A stretch of 38,962 bases of DNA from a virus: the IMG/VR virus record IMGVR_UViG_3300046000_006906, positions 1-38,962 of that record, one strand, 5' to 3'. Below the pieces are notes generated by a model, which saw only the letters and a list, made by a program, of their open reading frames with translations, searched no databases and had not been told where the DNA came from. Shown in pieces: positions 1 to 6,286 of this stretch (the stretch's first letter is position 1; each line of letters begins with the position of its first letter). The translations under genes and the position numbers were made by a program.

Positions 1-1045
1 AGACCTCGGCCACCTTGTTGCCCTTGCGGTCGTTGTCAGCCTTGGCGATGGTTAGGTGGTCAACGATGATCGCGCCCGGATCAATGCCCTGACGTTGCCA
101 GTCACGGATTGCCTTGCGGGCACAGGCTTCCATTGCGGAAGTGGTCAGGCCGGGGCGGGTGTCAAACAGCAGCGGCCATCCGGCCATCTGGCGTTCGGCG
201 GCTTCGAGGGCTTGCCACTGGTGGCGCTCAAGCTGGCCACGGTCGGCATCGAAATAGGACGGGTTCTCGCTCTTGCCGCTGAACACCGGGGCTTCCGGGT
301 TGAAGGCCAGATCACAGGCCATGCGGAGGCCGAGCGCGACCTTCGGCATTTCCATCGAGAAGAACGCCACGCCCTTGCCTTGGGAAGCCAATGCGCGACC
401 GACAGCGAGGCCAGCGGACGACTTACCCATCGCAGGGCGACCCGCAATAATCGCCATTTCGCCACGACGCAGGCCACCCGTCAGGCGGTCCAGTTCGGTC
501 AGGCCGGTCGGCAGTTCAATCTTGCCCTTGCGTTCCTGGGCCGCACGAACGGCGCTTCCGATGATCGTGTCGGCGCGCGACCATGCGGAAGGCGAGGGGC
601 CGGTGTCTGCCAGATCGGAGACGGCCCGCTCGGCCTCGATCACCCGTTCCGCGCCGGACTTGTCAGGGTCTCGGGCGGCGTCGGAGATTTCACCGGCCAC
701 ACGGATGAGGCCCCGGCGCATCGCTGCGTCTTGAACGGCGCGGGCATATTCCGGCGCGTGTTTAGGGGCGGGAGCGCGGTCCACCATATCCGCCAGATAG
801 CGGATGCCGCCGTATTGCTCCCACGCGGGGGATGACTTCAGGCGGTCGGACAGAATGGTCGGCTCGGCCAAGCGACCGGCGCGCACCAGGTCCGTCATGG
901 CGGTCCAGATCAGGCCGTGGAACGGCTCGTGAAAGTCACAGGCCCGCACGTCGTCGGGCATGGCGTCGTTGTCGAACAGGACAGCGCCAATCAGCGCCTG
1001 TTCTGCGTCGAGGTTAGACGGCAGGGGCGAGCTAAGACCGATCAC
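1..1045 (-). CDS. dnaB: Replicative DNA helicase DnaB, N-terminal part (cut by window edge)
   Basis: DnaB-family hexameric helicase that unwinds DNA at the phage fork. The start is GTG at 1045 with GGAGG six bases upstream; an ATG at 1063 in the same frame has no ribosome site. The N-terminus reads LPSNLDAEQALIGAVL, the usual DnaB opening. Walker A (GRPAMGKSS) is near residue 202 and Walker B (IIVDHL) near residue 325. The frame runs off the left edge and continues at 38834-38454. Joined through the terminal repeat the gene is 1,425 nt (474 aa), normal for DnaB. It overlaps the end of the upstream 85-aa gene by 14 bases, so it belongs to the leftward early operon. No DnaC-type loader is recognised nearby. 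Confidence 0.95.
   Translation of the reverse strand, partial: MIGLSSPLPSNLDAEQALIGAVLFDNDAMPDDVRACDFHEPFHGLIWTAMTDLVRAGRLAEPTILSDRLKSSPAWEQYGGIRYLADMVDRAPAPKHAPEYARAVQDAAMRRGLIRVAGEISDAARDPDKSGAERVIEAERAVSDLADTGPSPSAWSRADTIIGSAVRAAQERKGKIELPTGLTELDRLTGGLRRGEMAIIAGRPAMGKSSAGLAVGRALASQGKGVAFFSMEMPKVALGLRMACDLAFNPEAPVFSGKSENPSYFDADRGQLERHQWQALEAAERQMAGWPLLFDTRPGLTTSAMEACARKAIRDWQRQGIDPGAIIVDHLTIAKADNDRKGNKVAEV
2..126. repeat. Terminal direct repeat, left copy
   Basis: These 125 bases are identical to 38835-38959. The bases just outside differ (a at position 1 against c at 38834; c at 127 against t at 38960). The repeat lies inside dnaB, and joining the copies restores one uninterrupted dnaB frame, so it is best read as the overlap of a circular or circularly permuted molecule cut at an arbitrary point, not as a biological terminal repeat. 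Confidence 0.93.
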
Positions 1046-1289
1046 GAACAGCCTCCAGTTCATCCGCAATCGGACGGAGTTTCGGGCTGGCGTGAACCGG
1101 CAAACGCAGGGCCGAGATCAGTGCATCAACCACCTTCACGGGCTGTGCGTAAGTCTGGGGATAACGTGCCGGGTGAGTGGTCATGAAAAGACCATGCGAC
1201 CGTTCGTTTCCGGTGTAAGGGCCGGACGCGGCAGGGGTCGGGGACGCTTTCACGGGCCTGTGGATAAGTGGGGAAAAGGCAGCGTTCAT
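1032..1289 (-). CDS. Hypothetical protein, 85 aa, upstream of dnaB
   Basis: Not recognised. The chosen ATG (1289) overlaps the stop of the GcrA-like gene as ATGA, which favours it over an in-frame start further upstream inside that gene. The first half is rich in Pro, Ser and Ala and probably disordered; the second half (VKVVDALISALRLP, then PIADELEAVRDRS) looks helical. The position between a regulator and dnaB could suit a helicase-associated role, but nothing in the sequence shows it. Confidence 0.7.
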   Translation of the reverse strand: MNAAFSPLIHRPVKASPTPAASGPYTGNERSHGLFMTTHPARYPQTYAQPVKVVDALISALRLPVHASPKLRPIADELEAVRDRS

Positions 1290-1963
1290 GCCGCCCTCGC
1301 CACGTTGCGGAAGTCTCTCGGAGACCACGCCTTGCGCTTGCCACCCATCGCCTGCCGGTGAGCCGCGCAATAGGTCTCGTCGGTCGGGAAGCAGCAGGAC
1401 ATCACGGACCCGCGCTCACCGAGGGGGAAGGCGCATTGACGGGGTCCGCGCTCCAGCCAAGGACGGGCATACGACACGTCAGCGAGGATGGGCTTGGCGG
1501 CTTCGGCCCGCTCTAGATGGCGGCGGTCGCGCTTTGCTGCTTTCTCGCGCGCGGCCATCTTGCCACGGACGCGAGCGGCTTCCCGGTCCTTGTTGCCATC
1601 GCGGGGAAACTCATGGGCCAACCCGAGGCGGTGCGCCTTGCCGATGACGGCGTTGCGGCTGACCTTGTGCTTGAACTTGGCGCTGATCCGGCTGGCCATC
1701 AGCGTGACCGGGACGCCCGCAATCCACAGCTCCCGGAGCATCGCCAGCGGCTCGGGCAAGTCCCAGAACTTCGGCGGCTGGGGCTTCTTCAGACGCCGTC
1801 CAGTCAGCGTCACGCCAATGCGGAGGCAGCGCCCGAGGATTGCGTCACGGGTGCGAGGCTCAAGGCCAAGCTCTGCAAAGGCGGCGACAATCTTGGACGC
1901 GGAGAGTTCCATACCGGCGAGGCGGACCAGTTCGGCGTCGTCTGTTGCGGACCATTCGGCCAT
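1286..1963 (-). CDS. GcrA-family transcription regulator with tandem DNA-binding domains
   Basis: In Caulobacter, GcrA binds sigma70 holoenzyme and DNA methylated at GANTC to activate cell-cycle genes. This 225-aa protein has the GcrA signature SRNAVIGKAHRLGL at residues 102-115 after a helix with ELWIAGV (78-84). A second, diverged copy lies N-terminal: W4, SATDDAELVRL, LSASKI (20-25), then RDAILGRCLRIGV (39-51). After a basic linker (about 120-155) the C-terminal Cys/His cluster (QCAFPLGERG, CC, YCAAHR, about 177-203) resembles the GcrA sigma-interacting domain. Ordinary GcrA has one N-terminal domain; the duplication is what is odd. It lies two bases after rusA and two genes after a DNA methyltransferase in the same operon, with AGAGGG before its ATG. 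Inferred role: redirecting host transcription. Confidence 0.87.
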   Translation of the reverse strand: MAEWSATDDAELVRLAGMELSASKIVAAFAELGLEPRTRDAILGRCLRIGVTLTGRRLKKPQPPKFWDLPEPLAMLRELWIAGVPVTLMASRISAKFKHKVSRNAVIGKAHRLGLAHEFPRDGNKDREAARVRGKMAAREKAAKRDRRHLERAEAAKPILADVSYARPWLERGPRQCAFPLGERGSVMSCCFPTDETYCAAHRQAMGGKRKAWSPRDFRNVARAA

Positions 1964-1965
1964 GG

Positions 1966-2337
1966 CTAATCCCTCTTTTGTGTGTAGGTCAGGGTCACAG
2001 TCAGAAGACCGCCCTTGATCGGTTCAGCGAAGTCGATGGACGGGGTGTCGAAGATCCGGTCATCCACACCGAGGGCGTCAGCGATGCCGTCCGCGTAGGA
2101 CTTCAGGCTGGCGACGCAGTTGTCCCGGTCGATGGCGTTGCGGGTTCTCGGGTGCACCGTCACGGCAATGGAGACAGGGGCGTCGGGGTCGGCTTTCGTG
2201 ACGCCGGCCTCCAGAGCGCAGGCCCACGCGCTCGCCCGGTGAGACTTCACGGCACGGGCTTTCGCGGCCCAATGCGCCCGGCCATTCGGCCACAGGGCCT
2301 TAGCTGGGAACGGCAGATCGAATGTCGTGACCCTCAT
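1966..2337 (-). CDS. rusA: RusA-like Holliday junction resolvase
   Basis: RusA-family endonucleases resolve branched DNA before packaging. The 123-aa protein opens with FDLPFPAKALWPNGRAHW, typical of the family. It has the acidic metal-binding pattern DRDNCVASLKSYADGIADAL followed by GVDD (about residues 70-93): Asp70, Asp72 and the Asp92-Asp93 pair are all present. The ATG at 2337 overlaps the previous stop as ATGA and is preferred over an upstream in-frame start. It fits with the Rad52-type annealing protein, SSB and NinB of the rightward operon as the phage recombination set. Confidence 0.92.
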   Translation of the reverse strand: MRVTTFDLPFPAKALWPNGRAHWAAKARAVKSHRASAWACALEAGVTKADPDAPVSIAVTVHPRTRNAIDRDNCVASLKSYADGIADALGVDDRIFDTPSIDFAEPIKGGLLTVTLTYTQKRD

Positions 2338-2519
2338 GCGAACAAGTCCCGCTGTGCCAGTTGAGCGAGGGCCGATGCACGGTCGCGAGCGTTTGCGGCC
2401 CACCGATCCAGGATCACAGCAAACGCGCGTTGATGGGCCAGCGGAGAGGCCCGGCGAACGTCAGCCTCGGTCGCGCAGACGGCTGCGGTGTGGTTGTGGC
2501 TTTCGGGGGTGTGGGTCAT
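2334..2519 (-). CDS. Hypothetical protein, 61 aa
   Basis: Small unrecognised protein joined on both sides by 4-bp ATGA overlaps (methyltransferase before, rusA after), so it is probably translated as part of the operon. The sequence is Ala-rich and helical, with His residues near the N-terminus and a pattern [24 protein letters not shown] that would form amphipathic helices. No motif assigns a function. Confidence 0.72.
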   Translation of the reverse strand: MTHTPESHNHTAAVCATEADVRRASPLAHQRAFAVILDRWAANARDRASALAQLAQRDLFA

Positions 2520-3190
2520 GCGGCGTCATCCAGCAATGAAGTCTGGACGGGCTTGGCGACAGGTTCAGCAAAGAGGCGGGGCTGCTTGTAGGCTTCCTCG
2601 ATCCGGCGGCACGCGATGTCGAAATAGGAAGGCTCGCGCTCAATGCCGATGAAGCAGCGGTCAGTCCGGGCGCAGGCAACGCCGGTCGTGCCGGAGCCCA
2701 TGAACGGGTCGAGAACTGTGTCGCCCTCCGGCAAGAACCCTAAACACCACTGAATGAGCGCCACGGGCTTCTGGGTCGGGTGTTCCATTTCGGCGTTCGT
2801 TTTGCGAACCGAAAACTCCTTCAGGGCACGGTCCCGGCTGGTCCACGCCAACTCTCCGTCAGAGAAGTCGCCGCCGATCAGTTTTTGCCAGTAGAGCCAG
2901 CCCATCTTCGGAGGCAGAAGGTCCGCGAAATAGTTTCCGCCCCAGATGATCTGCTCGCGCGTGACCTGCAGCATGAGCCGGAAAACATCATCAGCCGGGC
3001 GCTCTGAGTCCCAGCCACGCTTCTCTTGAACCTTGGCGCGTGATGACAACCGATGCCCGCGCCCGCCGTCTTGGCCGATGCCATAGGGAGGGTCGGTCAA
3101 AAGGCTCAGGGAGCCGCCAAGCGTCGGCAGAATGTCCCGGCAGTCGCCCAGATACAGGGTGCAGTCACCAATGACCTCGACCCGGCTCAC
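2516..3190 (-). CDS. Site-specific DNA methyltransferase, beta-class amino type
   Basis: The protein (224 aa, GTG start overlapping the previous stop) has catalytic motif IV DPPYGIG at residues 33-39 ahead of motif [11 protein letters not shown] at 161-170, preceded by HPTQKP. This permuted order and DPPY mark the N6-adenine/N4-cytosine group, most likely adenine. S-adenosylmethionine is the methyl donor. CcrM, the GANTC enzyme of the Alphaproteobacteria, has the same order but is longer, with a C-terminal DNA-recognition domain that is absent here, so the target cannot be named. No restriction partner is seen, so this is a solitary enzyme, probably protecting phage DNA or altering methyl-dependent control. 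The GcrA-like gene two positions downstream makes the second role worth considering. Confidence 0.93.
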   Translation of the reverse strand: MSRVEVIGDCTLYLGDCRDILPTLGGSLSLLTDPPYGIGQDGGRGHRLSSRAKVQEKRGWDSERPADDVFRLMLQVTREQIIWGGNYFADLLPPKMGWLYWQKLIGGDFSDGELAWTSRDRALKEFSVRKTNAEMEHPTQKPVALIQWCLGFLPEGDTVLDPFMGSGTTGVACARTDRCFIGIEREPSYFDIACRRIEEAYKQPRLFAEPVAKPVQTSLLDDAA

Positions 3191-3330
3191 GACGCCACCG
3201 CCCGGCGCAGAGCATCGTGCAGGGCTTCCCGCTTGGCGTTCACCGGCTTTGCGCGAACGTGCGAGCGGACGATGACGGGGCCGCGCGTCTCAGGCGTCAG
3301 GGCCTCGCGGATGGTGCGTTCCCCGATCAT
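3187..3330 (-). CDS. Hypothetical small basic protein, 47 aa
   Basis: A short frame from ATG 3330 to a stop overlapping the GTG of the methyltransferase; its own start overlaps the preceding stop as ATGA. The protein begins [16 protein letters not shown] and ends [10 protein letters not shown], with many Arg and Lys. The double overlap inside an operon with no other candidate for this interval is the main support. Function unknown. Confidence 0.6.
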   Translation of the reverse strand: MIGERTIREALTPETRGPVIVRSHVRAKPVNAKREALHDALRRAVAS

Positions 3331-3542
3331 CGCGTGTTGCCCGGTTCATGGGGCGACCACGGGCGGAAAGCCTGGTGGGCCTCACACGCTGCTTTCAGAT
3401 CAGCCGCGAGAATGGATGCCCGCTTGTCGAGCGCCATCACGGCGTAATCCGTAAGGGTCGCGCCACCGGCAATCAGGGCAGCGCGTTCACAGACAGCAGC
3501 GGCCAGTTGCGGAGCGAGCTTGATGGTGGGATTCAGGTCCAT
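3327..3542 (-). CDS. Hypothetical protein, 71 aa
   Basis: Unrecognised, Ala-rich and mostly helical (LAPQLAAAVCERAALIAGGATL, then DKRASILAADLKAACEAH). It shares start/stop overlaps with its neighbours on both sides, which supports operon translation. No DNA-binding or catalytic motif is visible. Confidence 0.72.
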   Translation of the reverse strand: MDLNPTIKLAPQLAAAVCERAALIAGGATLTDYAVMALDKRASILAADLKAACEAHQAFRPWSPHEPGNTR

Positions 3543-3862
3543 CAGACGCGCTCCCGCTTCTTGGCAGGGGCACGGCGAGGCTCTTCAAAGCCCGGCTTGA
3601 TCGTCAGGAAGGCTTCAATCGACAGGCTGTCGTTGCGGCGCTCTATCTTGCGGAAGCGCAGCGGAGACCAGCCGACAGTCAATCCGTCAAAATCATGGCT
3701 CCAGCCAAGGCCCGCGATTATCAGGCCGATTCCGTCTATACGAGACTCGTCGTAGCCTTCAACCACATAGACAGCACCCTTAACGGGCCTGCCAGCGGCG
3801 ACCCTAAATGACGGTGACGCATCTACGCACACCACTTCATCGCCCGGCTTGAAATCGCACAT
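3542..3862 (-). CDS. Hypothetical protein with SH3-like beta domain, 106 aa
   Basis: The start is the ATG at 3862 (MCDFKPGDEVVCVDAS), which overlaps the stop of the membrane-protein gene as ATGA; an upstream in-frame start would extend it by 13 residues into that gene. The pattern F-x-x-GDEVVCVDA followed by G-x-VY-V-x-GY is common in small phage proteins of unknown function and suggests a small beta-barrel. The C-terminus is basic (RRAPAKKRERV). Confidence 0.75.
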   Translation of the reverse strand: MCDFKPGDEVVCVDASPSFRVAAGRPVKGAVYVVEGYDESRIDGIGLIIAGLGWSHDFDGLTVGWSPLRFRKIERRNDSLSIEAFLTIKPGFEEPRRAPAKKRERV

Positions 3863-4032
3863 CACGCACCCCGCAGGCGAATGATGCAGCCGAGCGACCA
3901 CAGGCGAACGTCGAGCGCGACGTTACCCAGCCAAGCGATCAGGCCCATCGAGTGATAGACGGCCCACAGCGCGAAGATCGCGAGCCATTTCCACCAAGCG
4001 GTTTTCCCGCTCCTCGAACGATTGTCTCTCAT
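3862..4032 (-). CDS. Small membrane protein, 56 aa, overlapping the upstream gene
   Basis: Starts MRDNRSRSGKTAWWKW with a positively charged N-terminus, then a hydrophobic stretch LAIFALWAVYHSMGLIAWL (about residues 17-35) long enough for one membrane segment, then a short amphipathic tail. Its stop overlaps the next ATG. The start lies 110 bases inside the 144-aa gene, in another frame. The charge pattern (basic end inside, one transmembrane helix) looks real rather than random. Function unknown; small phage membrane proteins of this size can act in exclusion or lysis control, but nothing shows that here. Confidence 0.6.
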   Translation of the reverse strand: MRDNRSRSGKTAWWKWLAIFALWAVYHSMGLIAWLGNVALDVRLWSLGCIIRLRGA

Positions 4033-4357
4033 GGGACAGCCTCTGTTTTTCAGCGATGATGAAGGCGTCGGCGGTTTGGCCCACGACCGCGCCCATGACG
4101 GGCAAGATCACGCGCCATCCGCCGTTCGGATGCTTGAAGATGCGATCCAGGGTCGCCTTGGACGGACGGCCCTCAATCACGGTGCGGGCTTCCTCAGTGC
4201 CGAGGCCCCATTCCTTCGCGACGGCCTTGCGGCGTCCGAGCGCGGGAAAGGATTGCTGGACGTAAACCGCCAGCGCGTCGGCAATGGATCGGTCGAGGCC
4301 GAGCCGGGGGAGAAAGTCCCCATCGTTGGAATAGATCGTCATCGCGGAAGCCCTCAT
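3923..4357 (-). CDS. Hypothetical early protein with possible helix-turn-helix, 144 aa
   Basis: First gene of the long leftward operon. The middle part (ALGRRKAVAKEWGLGTEEARTVI, then RPSKATLDRIFKHPNGGW, about residues 38-80) could be a helix-turn-helix, and the C-terminal third (EKQRLSHERQSFEERENRLVE) is a charged helix likely to form a coiled coil. A possible alternative start is the ATG at 4342. Its start is only 45 bases from the divergent GTG at 4402. First place in the leftward operon would suit an early regulator, but this is inference. Confidence 0.65.
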   Translation of the reverse strand: MRASAMTIYSNDGDFLPRLGLDRSIADALAVYVQQSFPALGRRKAVAKEWGLGTEEARTVIEGRPSKATLDRIFKHPNGGWRVILPVMGAVVGQTADAFIIAEKQRLSHERQSFEERENRLVEMARDLRAVGRLSLDGPDRLAG

Positions 4358-4401
4358 GTTGAACAGGCCTCCACAGAGGGGCGCGACTTGAGGACGACGA
4401 C

Positions 4402-4584
4402 GTGGCCCAGATCATCACCGTGGATTTCCCGGCAAGGAAGGTGATCGACTGGGGGACTGACAGGTTTGCGGAGGCGGCTAGGCGATGCGAGGCCGAAGCC
4501 CTCCGGCAGCCGAGCGAGATTGCGGACACGCTCAGGCGATGCGCCGCCCGATACCGAGCAGCAGAGGGAGGGGTCGGGTTCTAG
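4402..4584 (+). CDS. Hypothetical protein, 60 aa, plus-strand gene in the immunity region
   Basis: Starts at GTG 4402 with GAGG eight bases upstream. The sequence opens AQIITVDFPARKVIDWG and continues with helices rich in Arg, Glu and Ala. It points toward the Cro-like gene, against the expected leftward transcript, so it would be read from a separate promoter. Unrecognised. The good ribosome site and a sensible composition favour it over the frame on the opposite strand. Confidence 0.55.
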   Translation: MAQIITVDFPARKVIDWGTDRFAEAARRCEAEALRQPSEIADTLRRCAARYRAAEGGVGF

Positions 4585-4634
4585 CCCGGCCTTTTCCCGT
4601 TTGTGGACAACGTAGTTAACGCTTACCGTGCGGC

Positions 4635-4661
4635 AAGTTTTCCCCTTGCGCGGGAAAGCTT
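4635..4661. promoter_or_regulatory. Imperfect 10-bp inverted repeat upstream of the 93-aa gene
   Basis: Arms AAGTTTTCCC (4635-4644) and GGGAAAGCTT (4652-4661) pair at nine of ten positions across a 7-base loop. It lies 39 bases before the TTG start at 4700. It could be a regulator site, a hairpin in the 5' leader, or an attenuator for the opposing leftward transcript; no T-run supports a simple terminator. Confidence 0.4.
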
Positions 4662-4699
4662 GGCCGTATTGACTGACCTCCTGTCGTCGGGAGGCACTG

Positions 4700-4981
4700 T
4701 TGCAGTCACAGAAAAACCCGCAGCCCGACTTGACGATCTCGGAAGAGTCCGCCGCCGAAATGGTCGCGGCGCTCATCTTCGCGCTGTCAGACGGGAAACC
4801 GCAGAAGATCGCCCGGCGCGTCGCTGTGATGCGGAAGGTGCTGGACACGCGAGCGGCAGAGCAGAAGGTCGTGGCCTTGCGGGCGCTGCTATGTCCGAAC
4901 GGGACAAAGGCGCGAGCAGGCGAAGCCGCCGCCCGGATGGAGCGGGTCGAGATCATCCTGAAAGAAATCGCCCGGCTGTAG
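4700..4981 (+). CDS. Hypothetical helical protein, 93 aa
   Basis: Begins at TTG 4700, preceded by CGGGAGG at a good distance. Hydrophobic helix AAEMVAALIFAL near residues 18-29, then basic helices (KIARRVAVMRKVLDTRAAEQKVV) and a C-terminal helix ending ILKEIARL. It converges with the Cro-like gene, with 1 base between the stops. Unrecognised; the location beside the repressor region suggests a lysogeny-related or prophage-expressed protein, which is inference only. Confidence 0.65.
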   Translation: MQSQKNPQPDLTISEESAAEMVAALIFALSDGKPQKIARRVAVMRKVLDTRAAEQKVVALRALLCPNGTKARAGEAAARMERVEIILKEIARL

Positions 4982-4982
4982 G

Positions 4983-5168
4983 TCACTGGCCTTCGCCTGC
5001 CTTCAGCTTCTCAAGGGTCACGCTGGGGAAGGCGTCGATCAGTTCAGCCCACGCCGAGCGCGGGATGACGTTTCGGAACTTCCAGACCCGGACACGGCCA
5101 GCCGGAACAGCGATGCGTTCCGCGATGGTCTTTGCGCCGAGGGTGCCTACGATTTCGGAGTGCGTCAT
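4983..5168 (-). CDS. Cro-like DNA-binding protein of the carph-isopro type, 61 aa
   Basis: Small helix-turn-helix protein: EIVGTLGAKTIAERIAVPAGRVRVWKFRN followed by IPRSAWAELIDAF. This is the pattern of the short Cro/C1-type proteins of Alphaproteobacteria in which the recognition helix is followed by WK-x-RN-x-IP. It is transcribed away from the repressor, with the operator-like sites 5178-5224 between the two genes. By analogy with lambdoid phages it would act as the early repressor favouring lytic growth. Its transcript would run antisense through the two plus-strand genes at 4402-4981. Confidence 0.8.
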   Translation of the reverse strand: MTHSEIVGTLGAKTIAERIAVPAGRVRVWKFRNVIPRSAWAELIDAFPSVTLEKLKAGEGQ

Positions 5169-5177
5169 GTGTCAACG

Positions 5178-5224
5178 TTACTCGCAGTAATAGGGACGCG
5201 CAAGCACAATATCACTCGCGGTCA
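5178..5224. promoter_or_regulatory. Operator pair between Cro-like and repressor genes
   Basis: TTACTCGCAGTAA (5178-5190) is an inverted repeat with five-base arms. TCACTCGCGGTCA (5212-5224) matches it at 10 of 13 positions. The two start 34 bp apart, about three helical turns. A leftward -10-like TATTAC (complement of 5187-5192) overlaps the first site, so binding would block Cro-like transcription. A weaker half-site GGTAA lies at 5235-5239. The same palindrome recurs beyond the repressor gene (5682-5727). Confidence 0.72.
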
Positions 5225-5249
5225 CAGAACCGGCGGTAACGTCTGGCGT

Positions 5250-5633
5250 ATGAAAGCGCGCTGGCAGGACACCGAGGGGACGTGGGACCGGCTGCGCTGG
5301 TCGCGGATGAGCTGGCAGGAAACCAACGGCCTATCCCCGAACGCGGAAGCCGCCGCCGAAAGCCTCGGCATTAAGGCCGGGACATATCGCGCCTATGAGC
5401 GCCGACCAGGCTCCTCAAAGCACATTCCTCTCGACCACCAGACAGCCGCTCGGTTTGCCAAGAAGTTCGCCGTCAACTGGACGTGGCTGCTGACAGGGGA
5501 GGGAAGCCCCGACGCCAGCGATGACCACCTGACGCCGACAGAGCGCCGGATGATCGACGCCTTGCGAGAGGCCCCGGAGGCCCGGCAGGCCGCAGCCGCC
5601 GATGCGATCATCCAGCTTCTAAAGATAGCCTGA
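5250..5633 (+). CDS. XRE-family C1-type repressor, 127 aa
   Basis: Likely lysogeny repressor. The start taken is ATG 5250; longer in-frame starts would run through the operator sites. Residues about 10-50 form a helix-turn-helix (LRWSRMSWQETNGL, AEAAAESLGIKAGTYRAYER), followed by DHQTAARFAKKFAVNWTWLLTGEGSPD, the WLLTGEG ending typical of XRE repressors. The C-terminal helix (PTERRMIDALREAPEARQAAAADAI) may mediate oligomerisation. There is no S24 peptidase domain, so RecA-triggered self-cleavage is not expected and induction must work another way. Flanked on both sides by paired operators. Confidence 0.85.
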   Translation: MKARWQDTEGTWDRLRWSRMSWQETNGLSPNAEAAAESLGIKAGTYRAYERRPGSSKHIPLDHQTAARFAKKFAVNWTWLLTGEGSPDASDDHLTPTERRMIDALREAPEARQAAAADAIIQLLKIA

Positions 5634-5681
5634 CACCTACGTCAGAAACGGTCGCACCGATTCCGTCGTGACGATTATCCG

Positions 5682-5727
5682 TTACCAGCGGTGATTTTCC
5701 TCTGGACATAGCCGTTACTCCGCGTAA
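5682..5727. promoter_or_regulatory. Operator pair before the rightward operon
   Basis: TTACCAGCGGTGA (5682-5694) and TTACTCCGCGTAA (5715-5727) match the sites at 5178-5224 (TYAC at the left end, GTnA at the right) and begin 33 bp apart, the same spacing. The second lies between and overlaps the -35 and -10 boxes of the rightward promoter. A GATTC (GANTC-type) site is at 5659-5663 just upstream. Confidence 0.72.
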
Positions 5728-5730
5728 TAT
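5703..5730 (+). promoter_or_regulatory. Rightward early promoter
   Basis: TGGACA (5703-5708), 16 bases, then TAATAT (5725-5730) is a good sigma70-type promoter. It precedes the AGGGAG ribosome site and ATG 5757. The operator 5715-5727 covers the spacer and the start of the -10 box, so repressor binding should silence the whole rightward operon in the lysogen. Confidence 0.65.
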
Positions 5731-5756
5731 CTCCCTACGAACAAGGGAGACGCCCG

Positions 5757-6047
5757 ATGGCTACCGCATTTCAAAAACTGGAATCCGCCCGCGCCGATTA
5801 CGCCCGTGAGGGTGGCGACGGTTTCGGGGACTACGACTGGACCGGCGCGAACGACTACGCCGCCGAGGGCTATGCGCTGGCCGAGGCCGCGTTTGATATG
5901 CCCGCCGAGGACCGTGACGACTGGATTGACGGTCAGACCTACGCCTTCCCCGGTTCGGCCCGGTATCTGGTGGCGGTCGCCGCTGACTACCGGCTGGCCG
6001 AGTTGGTCGCCGCCGATGCCTATCCGTTCCGTGCGGAGGCCGCGTGA
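5757..6047 (+). CDS. Hypothetical acidic early protein, 96 aa
   Basis: First gene after the repressible rightward promoter, with AGGGAG before the ATG. Very acidic and rich in Ala, Asp and Tyr (DGFGDYDWTGANDYAAEGYA, AEDRDDWIDGQTYAFPG). Unrecognised. Acidic, small, immediate-early phage proteins often bind and inhibit host proteins or mimic DNA; this is only a possibility here. Confidence 0.78.
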   Translation: MATAFQKLESARADYAREGGDGFGDYDWTGANDYAAEGYALAEAAFDMPAEDRDDWIDGQTYAFPGSARYLVAVAADYRLAELVAADAYPFRAEAA

Positions 6048-6286
6048 TGGGTGCGGTCAAGAACCACTTTCACGACGAGATTTGCGCGACGGCTGACGGC
6101 TACGACCAGACCTATCGCGGCTATCGCATCTATCCAGCCTGCTTCTCACCCGCGCCCCAGTTCGATTGGGAGTTTCACCACGAGGACTACGACGGCGCTC
6201 CCGACAGCAACGACAATCGCTGCGGACGCGGCGCGTCTGCCGCCGACTGCATCGATCAGATTAACGATCTGGAGGACGACGCATGA
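6047..6286 (+). CDS. Hypothetical acidic protein, 79 aa
   Basis: ATG 6047 overlaps the preceding TGA; a GTG three bases earlier is an alternative. Rich in aromatic and acidic residues (GYDQTYRGYRIYPACF, FDWEFHHEDYDGAPDSNDN) and ending DQINDLEDDA. The YRGYRIY-P pattern is seen in small phage proteins without known role. Confidence 0.72.
   Translation: MGAVKNHFHDEICATADGYDQTYRGYRIYPACFSPAPQFDWEFHHEDYDGAPDSNDNRCGRGASAADCIDQINDLEDDA

Noticed and set aside
4354-4986. 210-aa minus-strand frame across the immunity region
   Set aside because: Low-quality composition; the plus-strand frames at 4402 and 4700 have ribosome sites and better composition.
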